This document shows positions 1 to 6,291 of a stretch of 7,758 bases of DNA, piece by piece. The notes beneath the pieces were generated by a model that was not told the origin of the DNA, made no database searches, and worked only from the letters and a program-made list of their open reading frames with translations. Source of the stretch: an uncultured Massilia sp. (lineage in GTDB: Bacteria > Pseudomonadota > Gammaproteobacteria > Burkholderiales > Burkholderiaceae); assembly GCA_946886065.1 (NCBI GenBank), contig CAMPHU010000218.1, positions 1 to 7,758 on the forward strand, in the 5' to 3' direction. The translations under genes were made by a program, and so were the position numbers. The stretch's first letter is position 1. The number at the start of each line of letters is the position of its first letter.

Positions 1-112
1 GACGAAGCGTTGTGTTCGTCAGCAGCAGAGGAATGAGATTATGCGGGAGGCGCTGATCCGCGTCAACCCTCTTTTTGCGTCGGCACATACTTTTTTGCCA
101 GAGCAAGCAGCC

Positions 113-922
113 TCAAGGTTTTGGAAGCGCACGAACTCCTGCCTTGCGCAACCCGGCCTGTTTGATTGCCAGCTCGATCGCATCGATGCGTGCGCCCATG
201 GACGGGTGGGATCCGAGGTAATGCGCGATGGCAGGCGTGTCATCGTCCTTAGCCAGCGAAGCGAACAATTCGGTCGCGCCGCCGACATGTCCGTAGCGGC
301 ATTGCAGGGCCTTGAGCGCCAGCGCATCGGCCGCCGACTCACGTCCGCGCGAGTAACTGGATTCGCCCAACTGCTGCGCCGGCGCCAGCAATCCTGCGGT
401 CCAGGAACCGTCTCCGGTCACCAGCGTCGCCACGGTGATGATCACGATGCCGCGCCCCATCCCCCGCAGGTGATCGCGGTTGGCCAGGTGCGCCAGCTCG
501 TGGGCCAGCACGAAGGCCAACCCATTCTCGGACTCCACATGCTCCAGCAGCCCGGAAAATACCAGCACCGTCCCGCCCGGCATCACGACCGCGTTGGCGT
601 CTTTCGACGACGTCAACCGAACCGTCACCGGCGTATCGACGCCTGCGCAGCTGCGCAGGCTGTCGACCAGCGACTGTATATAGGCTTCCCTCGGCTGCAG
701 CGCTTTCACGGGCGCCGGTGCAGACATGGCCAGCAGGCCGGTGAGCCGCTTCTCGGTCTCCGGACTGAGCCGGTCGACCACGGCATCGACCATGAACCCG
801 AGCACCCAGATCCCCGCCACCACCAGCACCGACAGCGCAGCCAGGATCAGCAGGAAATCCTTGAGCGGATGCTCGTGCGAGATGTTGTCGTTATGCTCAG
901 GAAGCGAAGCCTGGTATTTCAT
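113..922 (-). CDS. Membrane-anchored M48-family zinc metallopeptidase
   Basis: A 269-residue protein predicted to cut proteins or peptides at the cell membrane with a zinc-dependent M48 (HtpX/Ste24/Oma1-like) fold. The zinc-binding HELAH motif is at residues 141-145. The third ligand is probably Glu195 in the ESAAD motif, and a GSHPS motif at 238-242 precedes the usual M48 C-terminal helix. One strong transmembrane segment spans about residues 22-44, and a weaker hydrophobic stretch at 157-170 follows the active site. The architecture (one N-terminal anchor, then the catalytic domain) differs from HtpX, which has several membrane helices. The start overlaps the stop of the upstream YbjQ-like gene as ATGA and has no clear ribosome binding site, so translation is probably coupled. 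It is the last visible gene of a three-gene operon. The catalytic residues are intact, so it should be active. Which membrane face the domain lies on and its substrate cannot be read from sequence. Confidence 0.93.
   Translation of the reverse strand: MKYQASLPEHNDNISHEHPLKDFLLILAALSVLVVAGIWVLGFMVDAVVDRLSPETEKRLTGLLAMSAPAPVKALQPREAYIQSLVDSLRSCAGVDTPVTVRLTSSKDANAVVMPGGTVLVFSGLLEHVESENGLAFVLAHELAHLANRDHLRGMGRGIVIITVATLVTGDGSWTAGLLAPAQQLGESSYSRGRESAADALALKALQCRYGHVGGATELFASLAKDDDTPAIAHYLGSHPSMGARIDAIELAIKQAGLRKAGVRALPKP
636..666. repeat. Strong inverted repeat within the M48 gene
   Basis: A perfect 20-bp palindrome (641-660, GCCTGCGCAG and its mirror arm) is flanked by further complementary arms TCGAC (636-640) and GTCGA (662-666), interrupted only by one bulged T at 661. 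As RNA it gives a stem of about 13 pairs with an AGCT tetraloop. It lies in codons 86-96 of the peptidase gene (VDSLRSCAGVD). A rough chance estimate for a perfect 20-bp palindrome in this much GC-rich DNA is about one in fifty. It could be a cruciform, a protein site or a mere coding accident. Confidence 0.6.
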
Positions 923-1368
923 GCGTAATAGATCGCCGTGCCGTAGGCCAGCACTTCGACGCCGGTCACCTCGCCGCGCACGTTCTTCGACAGCGGCATG
1001 GTTTCCAGGCGCAGGTTGACGATCTCGCCCGCGCCCGGGCAGCTTTCCTTCAGCCGCAGGACCGCTTCGCGCTTGGCGCGGTCGAGCAGGGTCTCGTAGG
1101 ACTTGACCGGCCCGCCGACCAGGGAACGCAGCGCCGACGCCGCCTTCTTGAAATAGTCCACCGACACCACGACACTGCCGGTCACCAGTTCGCTGCGCGC
1201 CACGGCGCCGCTGCCCATCGGCCGTTTCAGCGAAGTGGCGGGCAGGTGCACGATGGCCTTTTCGCGTTCGTGGATGGCCCGGTAGTGCCTGGCCTCGGCG
1301 GAGCGGCCGAAGATATAGCCGAGTGCGATAGGCACCGACCAGAACGCCAGCAGGATCAGGTATTCCAT
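919..1368 (-). CDS. Membrane-anchored YbjQ-like protein
   Basis: A 149-residue protein with a hydrophobic N-terminal segment at about residues 3-20, a basic and acidic linker at 21-60, and a YbjQ-like domain (PF01906-type) over roughly 60-149. The domain is recognised by similarity to the upstream YbjQ gene: LVGGPVKSYETLL lines up with IVGGELRGYTELL, both are followed by a charged helix, and both carry an IVN-x-R strand and a terminal YGTA motif. It looks like a diverged duplicate that gained a membrane anchor. YbjQ proteins fold as small oligomeric barrels and are sometimes labelled heavy-metal-binding, but no biochemical role is established. It overlaps the upstream gene by one base (TAATG) and the downstream M48 peptidase gene by four (ATGA). 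It may recruit substrate or the first YbjQ protein to the membrane protease; this is inference. Confidence 0.82.
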   Translation of the reverse strand: MEYLILLAFWSVPIALGYIFGRSAEARHYRAIHEREKAIVHLPATSLKRPMGSGAVARSELVTGSVVVSVDYFKKAASALRSLVGGPVKSYETLLDRAKREAVLRLKESCPGAGEIVNLRLETMPLSKNVRGEVTGVEVLAYGTAIYYA

Positions 1369-1682
1369 TACTCGACGGTCACCGCAGTGCCATACACATA
1401 GATTTCCGCCGCGCCGGCCGCAACCGACGAGGTCGAGAAACGCACATTGACGATGGCGTTGGCGCCCATCTGGGACGCCTGCGCCTTCATGCGCTCGGTC
1501 GCCTGCTCACGCGATTCTTCCAGCAGTTCGGTATAACCGCGCAGCTCGCCGCCCACGATATTCTTCAGGCCGGCCATGATGTCGCGCCCCACATGCTTGG
1601 AACGCACCGAGCTGCCGGAGACGACGCCGTGGCAGACTGCGATCGTCTTGCCGGGAATGGTTTCGATATTTGTAAGAAGCAT
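1368..1682 (-). CDS. YbjQ family (UPF0145) protein
   Basis: A 104-residue soluble protein with no signal peptide or membrane segment, matching the usual length of about 105 residues for the YbjQ/UPF0145 family. Visible family features are the N-terminal TIPGKTIAVCHGVVSG strand region (residues 8-23), the RDIMAGLKNIVGG helix (33-45), a charged helix at 50-70, the GANAIVNVRF strand (73-82) and the terminal YGTAVTVE. The reading frame stays open upstream to 1838. I chose the start at 1682 because family similarity begins there, because the promoter at 1710-1739 would place the transcript start near 1703, and because the longer version would overlap the divergent radical SAM gene. No clear Shine-Dalgarno sequence precedes it. 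It is the first gene of the YbjQ-YbjQ-M48 operon. Biochemical function is unknown; the family's heavy-metal-binding label rests on weak evidence. Confidence 0.9.
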   Translation of the reverse strand: MLLTNIETIPGKTIAVCHGVVSGSSVRSKHVGRDIMAGLKNIVGGELRGYTELLEESREQATERMKAQASQMGANAIVNVRFSTSSVAAGAAEIYVYGTAVTVE

Positions 1683-1709
1683 GGGGGCACCAGGAAAAAA
1701 GAGTGGTTG

Positions 1710-1739
1710 ATTGTAGACACGTAAATTTACTGCTGGCAA
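1710..1739 (-). promoter_or_regulatory. Sigma-70-like promoter of the YbjQ-M48 operon
   Basis: Read on the minus strand, a -35 element TTGCCA (1739-1734) and a -10 element TACAAT (1715-1710) are separated by 18 bp. Each differs from consensus at one base. The predicted transcript start near 1703 leaves a leader of about 20 nt before the start codon at 1682. The surrounding bases are noticeably more AT-rich than the coding DNA. Confidence 0.6.
1721..1730. promoter_or_regulatory. Perfect 10-bp palindrome in promoter spacer (possible operator)
   Basis: GTAAATTTAC is its own reverse complement and lies wholly inside the spacer between the -35 and -10 elements of the minus-strand promoter. A dimeric regulator bound here would block RNA polymerase. 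It is short and could occur by chance; no known operator is recognised. Confidence 0.25.
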
Positions 1740-1779
1740 TTCATTATGCATATCTCCGTACCCCCGTGCGCCCTCACAG

Positions 1780-1785
1780 TAAAAT
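1780..1785 (+). promoter_or_regulatory. Possible -10 element for the radical SAM gene
   Basis: TAAAAT lies 27 bases before the ATG at 1813 and would place a transcript start near 1792 with a leader of about 21 nt. No convincing -35 hexamer sits at the proper distance, so the call rests on the -10 match and the position in the divergent intergenic region. Confidence 0.3.
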
Positions 1786-1812
1786 GACGCCTTTGCCGAA
1801 CCGCCCGCCGCC

Positions 1813-3303
1813 ATGACCATCCTGCTCAGTACCCTCAACGCTCGCTATACGCACGCCTCGCTCGGCCTGCGTTACCTGCTTGCCAACATGGGCGCGCTGC
1901 AGGCCCGGACCCGCATCCAGGAATTCGTCATCGGCGCCAAGACCACCGACCTGGTCGAGCGCATCCTGGCCCACCAGCCGCGCATCGTCGGTTTCGGCGT
2001 CTATATCTGGAACGTCGAGGAAACCACGAAGCTGGTCGCCATGCTCAAGCGGGTCGCGCCCCACATCACGATTGTGCTGGGCGGCCCGGAAGTCTCCTAC
2101 GAGACCGGCGAGCAGGACATCGCAAAACTGGCCGACTACGTGGTCACCGGTTGGGGCGATGTGAGCTTCCCCAAGCTGTGCGGCGAGATCCTGAACGGTC
2201 CCAAGCCCTTGATGAAGGTGCATGCCGGCGTCCAGCCGCCGATGGGCGACATCGTCCTGCCCTACGCTCTTTATAGTGAAGACGACATCGCCCACCGAAC
2301 GCTCTACGTGGAAGCCTCGCGCGGCTGCCCGTTCAAGTGCGAGTTCTGCCTGTCCTCGCTGGACAAGACCGCCTGGCCCTTCCCGCTCGAATCCTTCCTG
2401 GCCGAGCTGGAAGCGCTGTACGCACGCGGCGCGCGCCTGTTCAAGTTCGTCGACCGCACCTTCAACCTGAACGTCAAGACCAGCCTGCAGATCATGCAGT
2501 TCTTCCTCGATAAGATCGAGGCGAACCCGATTGATCCGGTCTACGCCCACTTCGAGCTGGTGCCCGACCACCTGCCGGAAGCGCTGAAGGACACCATCGC
2601 CAAGTTCCCGCCCGGCGCGCTGCAGTTCGAGATCGGCATCCAGAGCTTCAATCCGGAAGTGCAGGCATTGGTAAGCCGGCGCCAGAACAACGAGAAGGCG
2701 GCCGACAACATCCGCTGGCTGTGCGAGCACTCGACCGCCCACTTGCACGTGGACCTGATCGCCGGCCTGCCGGGCGAGGACGTGGCCAGCTTCGCGCGCG
2801 GCTTCGACCAGCTGGTGAGCCTGGGCGCGCAGGAGATCCAGTTCGGCATCCTCAAGCGCCTGCGCGGCACCCCGATCATCCGCCACACCGAGCCTTTCGG
2901 CATGGTCTACGATCCCTATCCGCCCTACACCGTGCTGGCCACGAACAAGGTGGACTTCGCAAACATGCAGCGCCTGGTGCGCTTCGCCCGCTATTGGGAC
3001 CTGGTGGCCAATTCGGGCCGCTTCGCCAACACCACGCGCGCGATGCTGGCCGACGCCCCGTTCGAGAACTTCATGGCCTTCTCGGACTGGATCTATACGA
3101 AAACGGACGCCACCCACCGCATCGCCCTCGACCGCCTGGCCAAGCTGGTGCAGGAATGGCTGCAAGCGCGCGGCATGGGGCGCGAGGAAGCCGCCGCCCT
3201 GCTGGCCAGCGACTATGCCGGCAAGGTGGACAAGCCGGCCGTCCAACAAGCTCCGCCGGCAGCCGTCGCACCGCAGCGCCAGGTGCGCCACCTGGCCGCC
3301 TGA
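1813..3303 (+). CDS. B12-binding-domain radical SAM protein (DUF4080 type)
   Basis: A 496-residue predicted cytoplasmic enzyme that should bind cobalamin, a 4Fe-4S cluster and S-adenosylmethionine. Residues 1 to about 130 form a cobalamin-binding Rossmann-type domain, with the typical RYTHASLGLRYL opening, the VGFGVYIWNVEET strand and LGGPEVSYE. The radical SAM domain follows, with the cluster cysteines C172, C176 and C179 in a CxxxCxxC motif; later strands include FEIGIQS (272-278) and LHVDLIAGLPGE (311-322). The part from about residue 340 (EIQFGILKRLRGTPI onward) resembles the DUF4080 region of this subfamily. A low-complexity Pro/Ala/Gln tail (471-496) ends the protein. Relatives include methyltransferases and ring-forming enzymes, but this subfamily's substrate is unknown to me. 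No Shine-Dalgarno sequence is evident before ATG 1813, yet the domain begins within a few residues of it, so the start is secure. It may be cotranscribed with the MCE operon 54 nt downstream. Confidence 0.92.
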   Translation: MTILLSTLNARYTHASLGLRYLLANMGALQARTRIQEFVIGAKTTDLVERILAHQPRIVGFGVYIWNVEETTKLVAMLKRVAPHITIVLGGPEVSYETGEQDIAKLADYVVTGWGDVSFPKLCGEILNGPKPLMKVHAGVQPPMGDIVLPYALYSEDDIAHRTLYVEASRGCPFKCEFCLSSLDKTAWPFPLESFLAELEALYARGARLFKFVDRTFNLNVKTSLQIMQFFLDKIEANPIDPVYAHFELVPDHLPEALKDTIAKFPPGALQFEIGIQSFNPEVQALVSRRQNNEKAADNIRWLCEHSTAHLHVDLIAGLPGEDVASFARGFDQLVSLGAQEIQFGILKRLRGTPIIRHTEPFGMVYDPYPPYTVLATNKVDFANMQRLVRFARYWDLVANSGRFANTTRAMLADAPFENFMAFSDWIYTKTDATHRIALDRLAKLVQEWLQARGMGREEAAALLASDYAGKVDKPAVQQAPPAAVAPQRQVRHLAA

Positions 3304-3315
3304 CACCGTAGAGGA

Positions 3316-3331
3316 GCGTCGCTGGCGGCGC
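3316..3331 (+). terminator. Weak hairpin after the radical SAM gene
   Basis: GCGTCG and CGGCGC pair (five Watson-Crick pairs and one T-G pair) around a CTGG tetraloop, 13 nt after the radical SAM stop codon. The T-rich stretch TTCTCTTTT starts only 7 nt later, so this is a poor intrinsic terminator at best. It also overlaps the likely -35 region of the next gene. Confidence 0.2.
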
Positions 3332-3345
3332 AAACGATTCTCTTT

Positions 3346-3351
3346 TACACT
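3346..3351 (+). promoter_or_regulatory. Possible -10 element of the MCE operon
   Basis: TACACT ends six bases before the ATG at 3358. A start at the usual distance would fall on or next to the initiation codon, implying a leaderless mRNA. That fits the lack of a Shine-Dalgarno sequence near 3358; the only purine-rich run, GAGGAG at 3311-3316, is about 40 nt upstream. The -35 region (TGGCGG at 3323-3328) is weak. Confidence 0.3.
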
Positions 3352-3357
3352 GCGACA

Positions 3358-4491
3358 ATGCAGATTGAAAATGCGCCAACATTAACTATCCGGCATTCCG
3401 CCTCTGGGGCGGGTCAATCTGTCGTGGCGAACGGGGTCTGGCAAGTGCACGCGCTGTCGCGGCGCGGCACCCTCAAGGGCATCGCGCGCCAGCTGGCCAC
3501 CCTGAAGGACAAGGGCGCCTGCGACTGGGACCTGTCCGGCATCGAAAGCCTCGATCATATCGGCGCCCAGATGTTCTGGAATGCCTGGCACAAGAAACGC
3601 CCGCCGCACCTCAAGCTCGATCCGCGCCAGGAAGACCTGTTCGCGCGCATCGAAAAGGCCAGCGCCATCAAGCTGCCGCGCCAGCGCCGCAGTCCCCTGC
3701 ATTGGATCATCACCCTCGGCGCCGGCATCCTGAATTTCTTCGAGCACCTGCGCGCCTTCGTCGGCCTGATCGGGGTCGTGGTGCAGGACCTGGGCCGCTT
3801 CCTGCGCCGTCCGCAGACCGGCCCCTGGCGCGAGATCTCGGCCAACATCTATCATTCCGGCTTCCAGGCGCTCGGCATCACGGCGATGGTCGGCTTCCTG
3901 ATCGGGATCGTGCTGTCCTATTTGTCGTCGCAGCAGCTGCGCATGTTCGGCGGCGACATCTACCTGGTCAACATCCTTGGCATGGCCGTGATCCGCGAAC
4001 TCGGCCCGATGCTGGCCGCGATCCTGGTGGCCGGCCGCTCCGGCTCCTCGATCACGGCGCAGCTGGGCGTGATGCGGGTGACGGAAGAACTCGACGCCAT
4101 GCTGGTGATGGGCATCTCGCACGGCTACCGCCTGATCATGCCCAAGGTGATCGCATTGGCGATCTCGATGCCGCTGCTGGTGGTGTGGACCGACGCCATG
4201 GCCCTGATCGGCGGCATGGTCTCGGCCAAGATCGAACTGAACCTGTCCTTCCGCTACTTCATCCAGAAGCTGCCGGACGCCGTGCCCTACGTGAACTACA
4301 CCATCGGCCTGCTCAAGGGCGTGACCTTCGGCGTGCTGATCGCGCTGATCGCCTGCCACTTCGGCCTGCGCATCAAGGCCAACACCGAGAGCCTGGGACG
4401 CGGCACCACCACCTCGGTGGTCACGGCGATCACGGTGGTGATCCTGGCCGACGCGGTGTACGCGATCATCTTCAGTGGAGTGGGGTTCTGA
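3358..4491 (+). CDS. MlaE-family ABC permease with N-terminal STAS domain
   Basis: A 377-residue inner-membrane permease of an MCE lipid transporter (PF02405 type). Residues 1 to about 100 form a soluble STAS-like domain (WDLSGIESLD around 57-66). Residues 112-160 contain amphipathic and interface helices. The MlaE core runs from about 165 to 377, with the hallmark VIRELGPMLAAILVAGRSGS stretch (211-230), the TAQLGVMRVTEELDAMLVMG region (233-252) that contacts the ATPase, and an FGVLIALIACHFG helix (324-336). E. coli MlaE is about 260 residues and uses a separate STAS partner, MlaB; here the STAS part is fused on. The position normally held by a Ser or Thr in STAS domains appears to be His67. 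The stop overlaps the ATPase start as TGATG. No usable ribosome binding site precedes ATG 3358, but the STAS domain needs this upstream sequence and no better start is seen. Confidence 0.94.
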   Translation: MQIENAPTLTIRHSASGAGQSVVANGVWQVHALSRRGTLKGIARQLATLKDKGACDWDLSGIESLDHIGAQMFWNAWHKKRPPHLKLDPRQEDLFARIEKASAIKLPRQRRSPLHWIITLGAGILNFFEHLRAFVGLIGVVVQDLGRFLRRPQTGPWREISANIYHSGFQALGITAMVGFLIGIVLSYLSSQQLRMFGGDIYLVNILGMAVIRELGPMLAAILVAGRSGSSITAQLGVMRVTEELDAMLVMGISHGYRLIMPKVIALAISMPLLVVWTDAMALIGGMVSAKIELNLSFRYFIQKLPDAVPYVNYTIGLLKGVTFGVLIALIACHFGLRIKANTESLGRGTTTSVVTAITVVILADAVYAIIFSGVGF

Positions 4492-5342
4492 TGGCGGACC
4501 ATAAACGCGGCCCCCAGCGCCTCAACATGCGCCCCGAAGAGGAAGTCGGCGCGCCGGTGGTCCAGATCCGCAACCTGTGGACGCGCTTCGGCCGCACCGT
4601 GGTGCACCAGGACCTGAACCTGGACATCTTCGCCGGCGAGATCCTGACCATCGTCGGCGGCTCCGGCACCGGCAAGACCGTGCTGCTGCGCCAGATGCTG
4701 GGCCTGGAGCGCCCCTCGCAAGGCACGGTGCACGTGTTCGGCGAGGACATCAGCGCGGCCGAGCCGGAAGACCTGCAGCGCATGCGCAACCATTGGGGCA
4801 TGCTGTTCCAGCAAGGCGCGCTGTACTCGGCCCTGACCGTGTTCGACAACATCGCCCTGCCCATGCGCGAGCTGCGCGCCTTGCCCGAGGACGTGATCCG
4901 CGACGCGGTGCTGCTCAAGATGGACATGGTGGGCCTCGGCCCCGAGCACGCCAACAAGATGCCGTCCGACCTGTCGGGCGGGATGGTCAAGCGCGCCGCG
5001 CTGGCGCGCGCCCTCGCCCTGGAACCTCAGTTATTGTTCCTGGACGAACCGACGGCGGGCCTCGACCCCGACCTGTCGGATGCCTTCGTGGCGCTGATCC
5101 AAACCCTGCACCGCGAGCTCAAGCTCACGGTGGTCATGGTCACCCACGACCTCGACACGTTGTTCGCCCTGTCCTCGCGCATCGCGGTGCTGGCCGAAAA
5201 ACACGTGCTGGCGGTCGGTCCGTCGTGCGACGTGCTGCGCGTCGACCATCCGTTCATCAAACACTTTTTCCTGGGTCCGCGCGGCCAGCGGGCGCTGGAA
5301 GTGCTCGAAGAGCGCCAGGCCCAGAACGATTCGGAGACTTGA
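4491..5342 (+). CDS. MlaF-like ABC transporter ATP-binding protein
   Basis: A 283-residue ATPase expected to power the adjacent MlaE-like permease from the cytoplasmic face. All nucleotide-binding motifs are intact: Walker A GGSGTGKT (56-63), Q-loop LFQQGALYSALTV (105-117), signature LSGGM (161-165), Walker B LLFLDE (181-186), D-loop AGLD (189-192) and switch His219 in VTHD. The order and the LSGGMVKRAALARAL wording closely match MlaF-type ATPases. About 22 extra residues precede the domain, and a charged tail (263-283) follows it. The open frame extends far upstream through the permease gene in another frame, but that part has no similarity to anything and is an overlap artefact. The ATG at 4491 overlaps the permease stop (TGATG) and follows GGAG at 4477-4480, though at a rather long spacing of 10 nt. 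Confidence 0.95.
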   Translation: MADHKRGPQRLNMRPEEEVGAPVVQIRNLWTRFGRTVVHQDLNLDIFAGEILTIVGGSGTGKTVLLRQMLGLERPSQGTVHVFGEDISAAEPEDLQRMRNHWGMLFQQGALYSALTVFDNIALPMRELRALPEDVIRDAVLLKMDMVGLGPEHANKMPSDLSGGMVKRAALARALALEPQLLFLDEPTAGLDPDLSDAFVALIQTLHRELKLTVVMVTHDLDTLFALSSRIAVLAEKHVLAVGPSCDVLRVDHPFIKHFFLGPRGQRALEVLEERQAQNDSET

Positions 5343-5343
5343 T

Positions 5344-6291
5344 ATGGAAAACAGGTCATATGCCCTGATGACCGGCGTGTTCACGATTGCGCTCCTGATA
5401 GCGGCGGTGCTGGTCGGCCTTTGGCTCAACCGCGACAACACCGATTACGACCCCTATGAAATCGTCACCACCCAGTCGATTCCCGGCCTCAATCCGCAGG
5501 CGACGGTGCGCTACCGCGGCCTGGAAGTGGGCCGCGTCGACGAGATCGTGTTCGATCCGCGCGTCACCGGCCAGATATTGATCCGCCTGTCGGTGGACGA
5601 GAACTCGCCCGTGACCACCACCACCTTCGCCACCCTCGGCTACCAGGGCGTGACCGGGATCGCCTTCATCCAGCTCGACGACGACCGCACCGGTTCGCCG
5701 CGCCTGCAGACCAGCCAGGACCGGACCGCGCGCATTCCGCTGCGCCCGGGCCTGCTCGACATGCTGGAAAAGCGCGGCCTGGCGATCCTGGAAAAGACCG
5801 AGCAGATCACCGACAGCCTGGCCAAGATCGTCGGCCCGGAAAACCAGCAGACCATCATCGGCGCCTTCGACAGCATCGGCAAGGCCGCCGACGCCTATGC
5901 CGCCATCCCGCAGAAGCTGGAGCCGACCATCGAACGCCTGCCGCAACTCTCGGCCAAGCTGGAACGCAGCCTGGACTCCTTCGACAGGGTCGCCGGCAGC
6001 GCCGACAGCATGATCAAGAACTACGACCAGCTGGCCATCCGCCTGCAGTCGCCGGACGGCCCGGTCGAGCGCCTGAACGGCGCCATCGGCTCGCTGCAGG
6101 CCGCCACCAGCGAGCTGGAACTCGAAACCCTGCCGCACGTGGTGCAGATGACCGACGAGGCGCGCCTGTCGCTGCGCGCCGTGCGCCGCACCGCCAATTC
6201 GCTGTCCGAGCGCCCGCAGAGCATCCTGTTCGGCGCGCCGGGCGAGCAGCCCGGCCCGGGCGAGCCGGGTTTCGTGCCCCCGACCAAATGA
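5344..6291 (+). CDS. MlaD-like MCE-domain protein
   Basis: A 315-residue substrate-binding subunit of the MCE transporter, anchored in the inner membrane by one helix (about residues 8-28) with the rest in the periplasm. One MCE domain spans about 38-115, with the recognisable PGLNPQATVRYRGLEVGRVDEI stretch in two adjoining pieces (47-58 and 59-68) and the LGYQGVTGIAFIQL strand (98-111). Residues 135-285 are mostly predicted helix, with heptad-like Leu/Ile spacing. A conserved-looking RPQSILFG (290-297) and a Pro/Gly-rich tail (299-314) end it. MCE proteins form hexameric rings that pass lipids. E. coli MlaD is about 183 residues, so this form carries a much longer tail, more like PqiB or mycobacterial Mce proteins. 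GGAGA at 5333-5337 lies 6 nt before the ATG, the best Shine-Dalgarno match in the operon, and only one base separates it from the ATPase stop. Confidence 0.94.
   Translation: MENRSYALMTGVFTIALLIAAVLVGLWLNRDNTDYDPYEIVTTQSIPGLNPQATVRYRGLEVGRVDEIVFDPRVTGQILIRLSVDENSPVTTTTFATLGYQGVTGIAFIQLDDDRTGSPRLQTSQDRTARIPLRPGLLDMLEKRGLAILEKTEQITDSLAKIVGPENQQTIIGAFDSIGKAADAYAAIPQKLEPTIERLPQLSAKLERSLDSFDRVAGSADSMIKNYDQLAIRLQSPDGPVERLNGAIGSLQAATSELELETLPHVVQMTDEARLSLRAVRRTANSLSERPQSILFGAPGEQPGPGEPGFVPPTK

Noticed and set aside
1..112. Region downstream of the M48 gene: inverted repeat GACGAA (1-6) and TTCGTC (15-20), and a short minus-strand frame from ATG 88 open to the left edge
   Set aside because: The stem is only six pairs and any U-run would lie outside the window, so a terminator cannot be supported. 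The 29-codon frame has no ribosome binding site or recognisable sequence.
41..928. Plus-strand open frame of 295 codons opposite the M48 gene, preceded by a good AGAGGA sequence at 27-32
   Set aside because: It is antisense to a well-recognised peptidase with intact catalytic motifs. The translation is rich in Arg, His and Gln with no recognisable domain, as expected for a GC-rich shadow frame. The ribosome-binding-like sequence is probably chance.
1683..1838. Longer N-terminus for the first YbjQ protein
   Set aside because: Family similarity and usual length begin at 1682. The extra part would lie upstream of the predicted transcript start and overlap the divergent gene.
1774..3333. Minus-strand open frame of 519 codons opposite the radical SAM gene
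   Set aside because: Its composition (Gln, His, Arg, Ala, Gly repeats) and lack of any domain mark it as the antisense shadow of a GC-rich gene with clear CxxxCxxC and cobalamin-domain signatures on the other strand.
3382..4359. Minus-strand open frame of 325 codons opposite the permease gene
   Set aside because: It has low-complexity His/Asp/Gln/Ala content and no motif; the opposite strand has the unmistakable MlaE core.
3702..4490. Upstream extension of the ATPase frame as a possible fusion
   Set aside because: This part overlaps the permease gene in another frame and translates to Arg/His/Asp-rich nonsense. The ATG at 4491 sits at a typical TGATG coupling junction.
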